A stretch of 64,000 nucleotides of DNA, from contig NZ_CP113061.1 in the NCBI RefSeq assembly GCF_026625745.1, positions 1,513,501-1,577,500 of the forward strand. The letters are read 5' to 3'. The notes below the pieces were generated by a model. That model was not told the DNA's origin. It saw nothing but the letters and a program-made list of their open reading frames with translations, and searched no databases. Source of the stretch: Asticcacaulis sp. SL142. GTDB taxonomy: Bacteria > Pseudomonadota > Alphaproteobacteria > Caulobacterales > Caulobacteraceae. Made by a program: the position numbers and the translations under genes. This document shows, one piece after another, positions 19,433 to 27,866 of this stretch. Position 1 is the first letter of the stretch. Every line of letters starts with the position of its first letter.

Positions 19433-20269
19433 TTACTTCATCTGGCTCAGTATAAGGCTGTCAAAGGCGCGATCACCAAACCATTTTCTAACGCTGATCA
19501 TCATCTTGGCATACCGGCCGGCGGCATATCGTGTTTTAGGTCTGCGGGCCTTAATGGCCTTCGATATAACACGGGCGATCACCTCTGGTTTCGTACCGGT
19601 CCCTAGCTTGTAGCTTTGGAGGGTCACCTTGGCGACACGCTGCGTCACTTCGGCATAGGCACCGTCGCCTGATCGCTTGAGTATGCCGTCCACGACCACA
19701 TCCCCGAAACCTGTGTCTATAATCCCAGGCTCAATCACGACCACCCGGATACCCAAGGGCTCCAGTTCCAGCCTCAAACAATCTGACCAGCCTTCAAGCG
19801 CATGTTTGGTCGCATGATACCAACTTCCCAGCAGGGTATATATCTTACCACCCATTGAGGTGATGTTTACGATCGTGCCCGCGCGTTTCGCGCGCATGGC
19901 CGGCAGCAAAAGCTGGGTCAGTCGCGCCGGTCCAAAGACATTGACCTCGAACTGATAACGCGCTTCGTCGATGCCGATATCTTCCATCGCCCCGAACAGG
20001 CCATAGCCCGCATTGTTGACGAGCACATCGACCGTTCCGGCCTGACTTAAAATGGTCTGCGCGGCCGCATCGACGTCTGCGGCTACGGAGATATCCATCT
20101 TGATGGCAATGGCGCCTTCGGCCACCAGATCGGCCATTTTATCGACGCTTCGGGCCGCGACATAGACGCGGTAACCGTCTTTGATCAGTTGCAGGGCGAT
20201 GGCATGGCCCATACCGGAAGAGGCTCCGGTCACGACGGCGGTTTTGGCGGGTTTTGAGGTCTTTGACAT
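19433..20269 (-). CDS. SDR-family oxidoreductase
   Basis: A 278-residue classical short-chain dehydrogenase. It has TGASSGMG for the coenzyme, NNAGYG, the active-site Ser in NITSMGG and Y-x3-K (YHATKHALEGW). The ARS segment after the second strand suggests NADP(H), but this is a guess. The ATG at 20269 follows AAAGGA. It forms a likely unit with the downstream AraC-type regulator and is divergent from the pyridoxamine-oxidase-fold gene, with 106 bases between the starts. The substrate is unknown. Confidence 0.87.
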   Translation of the reverse strand: MSKTSKPAKTAVVTGASSGMGHAIALQLIKDGYRVYVAARSVDKMADLVAEGAIAIKMDISVAADVDAAAQTILSQAGTVDVLVNNAGYGLFGAMEDIGIDEARYQFEVNVFGPARLTQLLLPAMRAKRAGTIVNITSMGGKIYTLLGSWYHATKHALEGWSDCLRLELEPLGIRVVVIEPGIIDTGFGDVVVDGILKRSGDGAYAEVTQRVAKVTLQSYKLGTGTKPEVIARVISKAIKARRPKTRYAAGRYAKMMISVRKWFGDRAFDSLILSQMK

Positions 20270-20375
20270 TGTGTTTTCCTTTGTGATGGCCACAATGTCG
20301 CGCAATCTGGCGCAGGACACAGCCACCAAAGGCGCCATCTCATTCACAAAAGACGCCAAGTTTAAGGAGGCCTGC

Positions 20376-20987
20376 GTGGGTTACGATTATCTGGATCGCC
20401 TGATCACGCCTGCGGTCAAGGCCGCGCAAAGCGCCAACGGGGCGGCCGCCCTGTGGGAGCGCCACCATGACCGCCCCTCGGACCGCTTTACGCCCGCCGA
20501 GGCCGCGTTCATCGCCCAGCGCGACAGCTTTTACATGGCCAGCGTGTCTGAGAACGGATGGCCCTACGTTCAGCACCGCGGCGGGCCAGCGGGCTTTCTA
20601 AAGGTGCTGGATGACACCCACCTTGGCTTTGCGGATTTTCGCGGCAATCGCCAGTATATCAGCCTAGGCAATGTCAGCGTTGACGACCGCGTATCATTGT
20701 TTCTTATGGACTATCCGCATCAGGCCCGCCTCAAGGTACTGGCCCATGCGTCGGTTCATGATCTTAACCTTGAGCCAGACCTGGCCGCCAAACTGGCCAC
20801 GCCGGGCTATCGCGGGGTGGCCGAGCGCGGGATTGTGCTGAGGCTTGCGGCCTTTGACTGGAACTGCCCGCAGCATATCACGCCCCGCTTCACGGCCCCA
20901 GAGATCGAGGCCGCCACCGCCCCTCTGCGCAACCGCATTGCCGAACTGGAGGCCGAAGTGGACGCCCTGCGTAAGGCGGGGGGATAG
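20376..20987 (+). CDS. Pyridoxamine 5'-phosphate oxidase-fold flavoprotein
   Basis: A 203-residue protein of the split-barrel flavin-binding family (PNPOx-like). FTPAEAAFIAQRDSFYMASV leads into the barrel; VQHRGGPAGFLKVLDD, GNVSVDDRVSLFLMDY and ARLKVLAHA are typical FMN-binding strands. The C terminus is a charged helix (RIAELEAEVDALRKAGG). The start is taken as GTG at 20376 because AAGGAGG stands five bases before it; the frame is open further upstream but overlaps the divergent SDR gene. Family members reduce or oxidise small molecules with FMN or F420; the reaction here is unknown. Confidence 0.83.
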   Translation: MGYDYLDRLITPAVKAAQSANGAAALWERHHDRPSDRFTPAEAAFIAQRDSFYMASVSENGWPYVQHRGGPAGFLKVLDDTHLGFADFRGNRQYISLGNVSVDDRVSLFLMDYPHQARLKVLAHASVHDLNLEPDLAAKLATPGYRGVAERGIVLRLAAFDWNCPQHITPRFTAPEIEAATAPLRNRIAELEAEVDALRKAGG

Positions 20988-20991
20988 CCCC

Positions 20992-21210
20992 TTCTCCTCC
21001 CTGTTGCGCAGTAATGGGGACCGGGCCGCCGGAGCGGGTGGATCGGCGCGTTAGCGACGAGACGGAGGGGGATAGCTGAGGCATTACCAACGCACCGGCT
21101 TTTAAGGTGTAGCCCCCAAAAGCCTTTCAGACATTGAGGACGGCGCAGTACCCCTCCGTCATTTCGCTGCGCTCAATGCCACACCTCCCCATCTACGATA
21201 GGGAGGAGAA
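20992..21210. repeat. Intergenic inverted-repeat element R2
   Basis: A 219-base element with perfect 10-base ends (TTCTCCTCCC at 20992-21001, GGGAGGAGAA at 21201-21210). It shares an exact 18-base block (21150-21167) with the element at 60868-61027, where it is inverted, and further similarity around it (CTCAATGCCAC, CCTCCCCA). It fills most of the gap between the flavoprotein gene and the next gene. It has no reading frame that I would support. Confidence 0.72.
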
Positions 21211-21229
21211 ATCAAATGGCCCGTGTACG

Positions 21230-21790
21230 TCAACACCAGTGCTGTGAATGAAATGGCTTGCTGTAGGGCAACGTGCCCGCCCCCAAGAGGTCGATGCACT
21301 CTTTTCCCTCAGAGGCAGGGGTAAACTGTATTGAACCGCGCCCGTCAGTTGTGCCAATGAAGCGCCAATCCATACCGTCGGCGGAGTTCAAATCCTTATT
21401 TATATCCAGCTTGGTCGGAGAATAATGATGGCCGATAGCAAAGGCGTACACATTGCCACCGCTTCCAATCACAACCAAATTATTGTCTGGTGTTAGGTAA
21501 AACGACGCCCGCGTGGCTGGCCCCCAATTGCTCCAGAGCTTAGTCTTAAACTGTCCGGATTTATTATGAATAATGAGTTGATACGCACCTTCATCCCATT
21601 CGGGCAAAAACTGCATCTTAACGACAGTTTCCATTTCAGGGATCGGCACAATCGCTTCAGATGACGGGCGAGCACACCCCCACCAACCACCAAAGCAGAT
21701 ACAAATCAGAACAATCCAGATTAGGTAGTGGCGCTGCCAGATCATACCTAGCGGCCAACGACTAACCGTTACTTTGGCCTTTTGGCCCAT
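21230..21790 (-). CDS. Membrane-anchored protein, unknown function
   Basis: A 186-residue protein with one N-terminal membrane segment (YLIWIVLICICFGGWWGC, about residues 22-40), which could also be a lipoprotein signal ending in Cys. The outside domain is rich in aromatic and beta-prone residues (YQLIIHNKSG, FYLTPDNNLVVIGSGGNVYA), with two further cysteines near the C terminus. The ATG at 21790 follows GGGAGCG. I do not recognise the family. It appears lower in G+C than its neighbours and sits against the R2 repeat element, so recent acquisition is possible. Confidence 0.65.
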   Translation of the reverse strand: MGQKAKVTVSRWPLGMIWQRHYLIWIVLICICFGGWWGCARPSSEAIVPIPEMETVVKMQFLPEWDEGAYQLIIHNKSGQFKTKLWSNWGPATRASFYLTPDNNLVVIGSGGNVYAFAIGHHYSPTKLDINKDLNSADGMDWRFIGTTDGRGSIQFTPASEGKECIDLLGAGTLPYSKPFHSQHWC

Positions 21791-21879
21791 TAACGCTCCC
21801 CTATCTGCATTTCCAGATATCAGCTAAAACCTATAACCATAACACTCAAAACTTCCGGGTGCAGGGGCCGCGCCCCTGC

Positions 21880-22911
21880 CTATTGAGCGGCTCCGGTGGC
21901 ATAGGCTTCGCGGCGGGCGTCGGCGGCGGACATGGCGTCATGGACGGCGGCGATGGCCATATCCAGCACCTCAAGGCCTGCACCGTCGCGGATAGATTCC
22001 ACCGTCATAATCCGCCGGAAAGCGCGCGCGCCGGGCAGGCCGTGCATGATCCCCAGCATGTGGCGCGTCATGGCGGGCAGGCTGACGCCCGCCTCCAGTT
22101 GCGCCTGCATATAGGGCCGGTAGGCCTCAAGCGCCGCAAACGGCCCGACATCGCCGTCCGCGCCAAACAAACGCCGATCGACCTGCCCCAGAAAGGCCGG
22201 TTCCTGATAGGCGGTGCGGCCCAGCATGACGCCATCAACGTGCATGAGGTGCTCATCGATCGCCTCAAAAGACGTGATGCCGCCATTGATGATGATGTTC
22301 AACTCCGGGTGGGCGCGTTTCAGGGCATAGACTAGCGGATAGTTGAGCGGCGGAATATCGCGGTTTTCCTTGGGCGACAGACCTTTTAACCACGCTTTGC
22401 GCGCATGGACGACAAAGGTGTTCACCCCGGCCGCAGCGCAAGATTCGACCAGCGCAAACAGGGCGGCTTCCTCGTCCTGATCATCGACGCCGATGCGGCA
22501 TTTGACGGTCACGGGCAGGGTCACAGCCTCGGCCATCGCCTGCATGCAGTCGGCGACCAGTTGCGGCTCGCGCATCAGGCAGGCGCCGAATGACCCTGAC
22601 TGCACCCGCTCGGACGGGCAGCCGCAGTTGAGGTTGACCTCATCATAGCCCCAGTCTTGCGCGATCTTCGCACACGCCGCCAGTTCTGCCGGATCAGAGC
22701 CGCCGATCTGCAAGGCCACCGGATGCTCAACCGGGGAATAGCCCAGCAATTTCTCCCGGTCGCCGTGGATGATCGCCCGTGAGGTCACCATCTCGGTATA
22801 GAGCAGCGCCTCTTTGGTCAGGGCGCGGTGAAAGGCACGGCAATGCCGGTCCGTCCAGTCCATGAGCGGGGCAACGGCAAAGGTATGACGCGAGGGCTTT
22901 TGCAAATTCAT
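21880..22911 (-). CDS. dusA: tRNA-dihydrouridine synthase A
   Basis: A 343-residue FMN enzyme that reduces uridine in the D-loop of tRNA (positions 20/20a in the DusA group). It has the opening VAPLMDWTDRHCRAFHR, the TEMVTS strand, the phosphate-binding ALQIGGSDP, the active-site cysteine in NLNCGCPS, KCRIGVDD, and the flavin-binding INGGI and VMLGRTAY. The HARKAWLKGLSPKENR segment is specific to DusA among the Dus groups. The length is normal. It is a single gene on the minus strand, divergent from the GH2 glycosidase gene. Confidence 0.95.
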   Translation of the reverse strand: MNLQKPSRHTFAVAPLMDWTDRHCRAFHRALTKEALLYTEMVTSRAIIHGDREKLLGYSPVEHPVALQIGGSDPAELAACAKIAQDWGYDEVNLNCGCPSERVQSGSFGACLMREPQLVADCMQAMAEAVTLPVTVKCRIGVDDQDEEAALFALVESCAAAGVNTFVVHARKAWLKGLSPKENRDIPPLNYPLVYALKRAHPELNIIINGGITSFEAIDEHLMHVDGVMLGRTAYQEPAFLGQVDRRLFGADGDVGPFAALEAYRPYMQAQLEAGVSLPAMTRHMLGIMHGLPGARAFRRIMTVESIRDGAGLEVLDMAIAAVHDAMSAADARREAYATGAAQ

Positions 22912-23046
22912 GCGGGCGCTTTACCAAGCTTTGGCGGAAAAGTCAGCCAGCTTCGTCATAGGCCAATTAAGACCCGCCGGGTTTTCGCTTGAAAGGCCGA
23001 CTTTTTTATTTGTAAGATAATTTCAACAAAAAAAGAGGAAACCCAC

Positions 23047-25548
23047 ATGTCTGATCTCAACCGCCGCCACCTCCTGCAAACGGCCGCTGTAACGGGTGCT
23101 GCCCTGAGTGCGGGCTTAGGCACTGCGGACGCCATGGCCGCCCCGAAACTGGACACGCTTAGCGATATTTTCCCCAAGGACGATCTGGCGCCGCGTGAGC
23201 GCACGCTTATCGATTTTGACTGGAAATTCCACTTTGGCCACGCCAGCGATATCTATAAAGATTTCCGCTTTGGCGCGGCACAGGCGACCCATGCCAAGCA
23301 AGGGGCCAATGTCGCGTCATGCCTTGGGGCCGACTACGACGATTCCGGCTGGCGCACGCTGAACCTGCCCCATGACTGGGCGGTCGAGCTGCCGTTCGAT
23401 CCTCATGCGGACTATATTCCTGAAACCGTGCGCGAGCATCACCCCCCGTCGGATCATGGCTATAAGCCGATCGGACGCGACTTCCTCGAAACCTCGATCG
23501 GCTGGTACCGCAAGATCGTGCCGGTATCGACGGCGGATAAGGGCAAGCGCCTGTGGATCGAGTTCGACGGCGTGTTTCGCGACGCCGTCATCATCTTCAA
23601 CGGCTTTATCCTGAAACGCCATGAGAGCGGTTATACGTCTTTCAATGTCAACATTACCGACTTCATCAATACCGACGATAAGCCCAATGTGCTGGTGGTG
23701 CGCGTTGACGCCACCCAAGGCGAAGGCTGGTTCTACGAAGGGGCTGGCATCTACCGCCACGTCTGGCTGGTCAAGGCCCATGCCGTCCATATCCCGCAGT
23801 GGGGTGTCTGCGTACGCGGCAGTGCTGATGGCACGGTTGAGCTATTTACCCGCGTCTATAACAGCACTGACACGGCGGTTACGGTTACCGTAAAACCGGT
23901 AGCCACCGGTAAGGATGGTAAGGTTCACAGCCTGCCGGTTTTGTCGGCCACGACCATTCCCCCCCATAGCCATCGCACTATTGAACAAAAACTGGTCATC
24001 GGCGCCCCTGTGCTATGGGATATCGACAACCCCCATCTCTATCGGTTGTCGAGCGAAGTTCAGATCGACGGCCAGACGATTGATAAGGCCATCACCTACT
24101 TCGGCCTGCGCGATATCCGCTTTGATGCCGAAAAAGGCTTCTTCCTCAATGGCAAGCACGTCAAACTCAAAGGCACCAATAACCATCAGGATCATGCCGG
24201 GGTGGGTTCCGCTATCCCCGACGCCCTGCAACTGTGGCGGTTGCAGCAGCTTAATGACATGGGCAATAATGCCTATCGCTGCTCACACAATCCGCCGACG
24301 CCCGAAGTGCTGATGGCCTGCGACCGGCTGGGGATCGTGGTCATCGATGAGACGCGCAAGATGTCATCCAGTGAGGACGGCCTCTATCAGCTTGAGGCCA
24401 TGATCGTGCGCGACCGTAATCACGCATCAGTCATCCTGTGGTCGATCTGTAACGAGGAACCGATGCAGGGCACCGATCGCGGCGTTGCGGTCGCCAAGAC
24501 CATGAAGGCCCTGTGCAAGCGCCTTGATCCGACCCGGCCGGTAACGGTGGCGCTTGATAATTCCTACGATAAGGGCATCAAAGATGTCGTTGATGTGTTA
24601 GGCTTTAACTATCGCCACAACATCATGGAAAAGTTCCACGCCGACTATCCGCATATTCCTATTCTGGGGACTGAGACCGGCTCAACCGTCTCAACGCGCG
24701 GGGAATATGTGACAGATGCCGCCAAATCGTTCGTGCGCGCCTATGATACCGAACATCCGTGGTGGGCCTCGACCGCCGAGGCCTATTGGCCGCTATTCGA
24801 CGAAAAGCCGTTTATTGCCGGAGCCTTTATCTGGACCGGCTTTGACTATCGCGGGGAGCCGACGCCCTATAACCGCTGGCCGGCTATTTCGTCGCAGTTT
24901 GGCATTCTGGATACCTGCGGCTTCCCCAAGGACAACTATTATTATTACCGCGCCTGGTGGAAGGCTGAGCCGCTGCTGCACCTGTTCCCGCATTGGAACT
25001 GGGAAGGCCGTGAGGGCGAAACCATCCCCGTCTGGGTTCATTCCAACCTTGATGAGGTTGAGTTGTTCGTTAACGGCAAGTCGGCAGGCAGGAAGCCGGT
25101 CGTCAAGAACCGCCACCTGGAATGGGATGTCGTCTATCAGCCCGGCAAAATTCAGGCCTTTGGCTATAAGGGCGGCAAGGTCGTGATGAAGCAAACCCGC
25201 GAAACCGCAGGGCCTGCGGCGAAACTAGTGCTGACAGCGGATCGTGCGACGCTCAAAGGTGATGGTACTGATATGGCGATCCTCAAGGTCGAAGCCTTCG
25301 ATGCCAAGGGCCGTGCGGTACCAAAAGCGGATCATCTGGTGACCTTTAGCGTCTCCGGCCCCGGTGCGGTGATCGGCGTCGGCAATGGCAATCCGGTCAG
25401 CCACGAAGCCGATAAGGCCTCACAGCGCAAGTTGTTCAACGGTCTGGCGCAGGCGATTGTCCAGACCGATCGTAAAGCCGGGGCCATCACCGTGACCGCC
25501 AGCGCCGAAGGTCTGCGGGCCGGAAGCGTGAAACTGACGGCGGGCTAA
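23047..25548 (+). CDS. Glycoside hydrolase family 2 (beta-galactosidase type), Tat-exported
   Basis: An 833-residue secreted glycosidase. The twin-arginine signal is clear: NRRHLLQTAAVTGAALSAG, with Ala-rich cleavage region. The order is typical GH2: sugar-binding jelly roll (FDWKFHFGH, NLPHDWAVELPFD), immunoglobulin-like domain, then the TIM barrel with GTNNHQDHAGVG, the acid/base Glu in SICNEEP (about residue 470) and the nucleophile Glu in LGTETGS (about residue 543). C-terminal beta domains follow (DUF4982-like; Ig-like VSGPGAVIGVGNGNP). The layout matches beta-galactosidases that act on plant polysaccharides; exact substrate unknown. A good ribosome binding site (AGAGGAAA) precedes the ATG. 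It is followed by the iron-uptake genes, but the 70-base gap and different role suggest a separate unit. Confidence 0.92.
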   Translation: MSDLNRRHLLQTAAVTGAALSAGLGTADAMAAPKLDTLSDIFPKDDLAPRERTLIDFDWKFHFGHASDIYKDFRFGAAQATHAKQGANVASCLGADYDDSGWRTLNLPHDWAVELPFDPHADYIPETVREHHPPSDHGYKPIGRDFLETSIGWYRKIVPVSTADKGKRLWIEFDGVFRDAVIIFNGFILKRHESGYTSFNVNITDFINTDDKPNVLVVRVDATQGEGWFYEGAGIYRHVWLVKAHAVHIPQWGVCVRGSADGTVELFTRVYNSTDTAVTVTVKPVATGKDGKVHSLPVLSATTIPPHSHRTIEQKLVIGAPVLWDIDNPHLYRLSSEVQIDGQTIDKAITYFGLRDIRFDAEKGFFLNGKHVKLKGTNNHQDHAGVGSAIPDALQLWRLQQLNDMGNNAYRCSHNPPTPEVLMACDRLGIVVIDETRKMSSSEDGLYQLEAMIVRDRNHASVILWSICNEEPMQGTDRGVAVAKTMKALCKRLDPTRPVTVALDNSYDKGIKDVVDVLGFNYRHNIMEKFHADYPHIPILGTETGSTVSTRGEYVTDAAKSFVRAYDTEHPWWASTAEAYWPLFDEKPFIAGAFIWTGFDYRGEPTPYNRWPAISSQFGILDTCGFPKDNYYYYRAWWKAEPLLHLFPHWNWEGREGETIPVWVHSNLDEVELFVNGKSAGRKPVVKNRHLEWDVVYQPGKIQAFGYKGGKVVMKQTRETAGPAAKLVLTADRATLKGDGTDMAILKVEAFDAKGRAVPKADHLVTFSVSGPGAVIGVGNGNPVSHEADKASQRKLFNGLAQAIVQTDRKAGAITVTASAEGLRAGSVKLTAG

Positions 25549-25625
25549 AAGGCTTCGAACAAAACGAATGCAAATGCCTCGCAGTTTCTGTTTACAGAGC
25601 GGCTTGCATTTGTTATCGCGTGATC

Positions 25626-26222
25626 ATGACTTTTATTCTCACCGTGATCGCCGTCGCCCTGATCGCCGCCGCCATGGGTTTGCTATATGTCAAATGGCGG
25701 GGCGAAGGTTTGCCGCCTCACCTGTTGGCCGTCGCCGTGCCGGTGGCGTGGGGGTGTTTATGTATATCGGCAGCCCTGTGGATGCGCGCCTATACACCGG
25801 ATTTTGGCCTGTCGGTCGGGTTTTTGGTCTTCATGAGCCTGCCGCTGATCATCATCGGTTGGCAGGGCTACAGGGGCTGGACATCGGCCCCGCTCAGCCA
25901 TCGGGAGCGCCGCGAAAAGGCCCCCGCCGACCCCACGGCCTCGCCCGGTAAGGGTTTACGTATCACCGCGCGGGTTCTGTCCTGCCTGATCGTCGCCCCC
26001 GTCACCGGCATGGCGATAGGCCTTCTGGCGTGGGCCTATATGCCGGGTCACGGTGCCACCCGCTATGCCTGGGCGGTATTTTTCTTCACCCTGTCGTTCG
26101 CCGTCGCCCTGATCGTGGGCTTGGCCGCCCAGCGCCCGTGGCGGGCCACCGGCCTGATTGCCCTCACCGGTGCCGCCGCCTCCGCCCTTGTCAGCCTGCC
26201 TATCCTTACGGGAAGCGTTTAA
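25626..26222 (+). CDS. Multi-pass membrane protein of an iron-uptake gene group
   Basis: A 198-residue protein with five or six hydrophobic segments (FILTVIAVALIAAAMGLLYV, LLAVAVPVAWGCLCISAALW, VGFLVFMSLPLIIIGW, VAPVTGMAIGLLAWAY and others) and a charged cytoplasmic loop (SHRERREKAPADP). I do not recognise a named family; similar proteins accompany PepSY membrane proteins and siderophore receptors. It starts at ATG 25626 (or GTG 25620) and ends one base before the next ATG, so it is in one operon with the PepSY gene. Confidence 0.7.
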   Translation: MTFILTVIAVALIAAAMGLLYVKWRGEGLPPHLLAVAVPVAWGCLCISAALWMRAYTPDFGLSVGFLVFMSLPLIIIGWQGYRGWTSAPLSHRERREKAPADPTASPGKGLRITARVLSCLIVAPVTGMAIGLLAWAYMPGHGATRYAWAVFFFTLSFAVALIVGLAAQRPWRATGLIALTGAAASALVSLPILTGSV

Positions 26223-26223
26223 T

Positions 26224-27738
26224 ATGTCCGTCTGGCCCAAAGTCCACGCCCCGTTCGTTCGCCGCCTGTTGAGCGGCCATAAGATTCTGGGGCTTGCCCT
26301 GTGCGGCATATTGTATCTGATCTGCATGACCGGCTGGGCCGGGGTCTATTATGTTGAAGTTGAGCGCTGGGAACGGCCCAATGTGCCGGAATTTTCCACA
26401 GCCACCCCCGAAGCGATTGCGCGCGCCACGGCGGATATGCGTAAGGTTATGCTGGCCGATGATCACCGCGGGCCGCTCGATACCGATCTTTATATCACCA
26501 CCCCGTCGCAGGCCATGCCGCGCCTGACGGTGGGCTATGGTCACGAAGCGCGCGCCTATGATCAGGATGGCCGCTATGTCGGCCCTGCCAGCCACGACCT
26601 TACCCACTTTTTGACCGAACTGCACTACTATCTGCACCTGCCCGAAACCTTCGGCATGATCGTCGTCTGCCTGTTCGGGGTCGGGATGATGGCCTTGCTG
26701 ATCGGCGGAGCTTTGTCCCACCCCAAGATGTTCCGCGATGCCTTTGCCATTCGCGTGCGTAGACAAGGGCATTTGACCCGCGCCGACATCCATAACCGCA
26801 TCGGGGCATGGACCCTGCCGTTCGGGCTGATCATTACGCTTACCGGCACGGCCATCGGCCTGGGGCAACTGGTCGCGCTGGTCATGGGCGCGCTCTATTA
26901 TGACGGCAATAGCCTTAAGGCCTATGAGCCCATATTCGGCACCCCCGAAGACGTGACGGCAGCCACCGGAGGCTTACCGCTTCAGGACGGCGCGATGATC
27001 AACGCCATCACGAACCTCAAGGCCGCCCAGCCGGATCAGCCGATCACCTTCATCGCCATCCGCATGGTCGGCACCCCGACCGAGTTCATCGAGATCACCA
27101 CCAAGCCCAATCAGCGTCTGGTCTACGGCGAAGCGTGGCGGTTTGACTCTATGGGCAACCTCAAGGGCAGCTATAATCTGTCCGATGGTCCGGCCGGCCG
27201 TCAGGTTGCCGCCAGTCTGTACGACCTGCATTTCGGATCGTTTGGCGGCTGGCCGGTCAAGCTGATCTACGTCATTCTGGGCTTTGGCCTGACGGTCATG
27301 ATCGCGGCGGGCATGGATATCTGGCTGATCAAATCGGCCGAAAAGGGCAAGCCCCATCCGCTGATCCACCGGTTATGGACCGTGCTGATCTATGGTTCAC
27401 CCGCCCTGATTGCCGTCACATTTGCCTTGGGCATGGGGCTTAATCTGCCGCCGGTGGCGATATTTTGGGGCGGCATGGCGCTGATGGCGGTGCTCACCCT
27501 GATCAGTCCGCGCTTCAGCGACGCCCCCATTGCCGACGTGTCGCGCCTGATGCGGCTGGCTCTGGGCCTGAGCCTGCTGGCCATGGCAGGTGTCCATCAG
27601 GCGACCCACATGTCATTCACCGCCGCCGCGTTACAGGTCAATATCTTACTGGTTCTGTTAGGCGTCGGGTTAACTCTTACCGCCGCACGCGGCTGGCTCA
27701 CCGCCCGTAAGGCGATGATGTTGCAAATAGGTCAGTAG
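26224..27738 (+). CDS. PepSY-associated transmembrane protein (iron-uptake reductase type)
   Basis: A 504-residue inner-membrane protein of the PepSY_TM family, found beside siderophore receptors and thought to serve ferric-siderophore reduction. Visible: the first membrane helix (ILGLALCGILYLICMTGWAG), a periplasmic PepSY-like stretch with HELHYYLHLPETF-like histidines (LTELHYYLHLP), DIHNRIGAWTLPFGLIITLT, a second periplasmic part ending LYDLHFGSFGGWPVKLIYV, and C-terminal helices. Conserved His residues near membrane ends could bind haem or metal. The start is ATG 26224, one base after the stop of the previous gene. A TonB-dependent siderophore receptor follows 128 bases later. Confidence 0.85.
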   Translation: MSVWPKVHAPFVRRLLSGHKILGLALCGILYLICMTGWAGVYYVEVERWERPNVPEFSTATPEAIARATADMRKVMLADDHRGPLDTDLYITTPSQAMPRLTVGYGHEARAYDQDGRYVGPASHDLTHFLTELHYYLHLPETFGMIVVCLFGVGMMALLIGGALSHPKMFRDAFAIRVRRQGHLTRADIHNRIGAWTLPFGLIITLTGTAIGLGQLVALVMGALYYDGNSLKAYEPIFGTPEDVTAATGGLPLQDGAMINAITNLKAAQPDQPITFIAIRMVGTPTEFIEITTKPNQRLVYGEAWRFDSMGNLKGSYNLSDGPAGRQVAASLYDLHFGSFGGWPVKLIYVILGFGLTVMIAAGMDIWLIKSAEKGKPHPLIHRLWTVLIYGSPALIAVTFALGMGLNLPPVAIFWGGMALMAVLTLISPRFSDAPIADVSRLMRLALGLSLLAMAGVHQATHMSFTAAALQVNILLVLLGVGLTLTAARGWLTARKAMMLQIGQ

Positions 27739-27749
27739 CCCCGCCAATT

Positions 27750-27764
27750 TGCAATTAATTCTCA
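27750..27764 (+). promoter_or_regulatory. Candidate Fur box upstream of the siderophore receptor
   Basis: TGCAATTAATTCTCA matches 10 of 14 defined positions of the Fur 7-1-7 pattern (TGATAAT-N-ATTATCA). It lies about 100 bases before the receptor start, just upstream of a TTGACT hexamer at 27772-27777. The match is partial; iron control is plausible from context. Confidence 0.4.
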
Positions 27765-27866
27765 ATCAAACTTGACTTCCGCGCCCGCAAGAGTCATTGC
27801 GACGCATTGTTAAAAATTAGCTAGCAGCTTTGTGTGTGACCAGCGCAAAACAAGGGCCTTTACCTG

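Noticed and set aside
25568-25620. Inverted repeat after the GH2 gene as its terminator
   Set aside because: The arms (GCAAATGCC-like and GGCTTGCATTTG) are imperfect with no T run; it could equally be a regulatory site for the iron genes, so no call is made.
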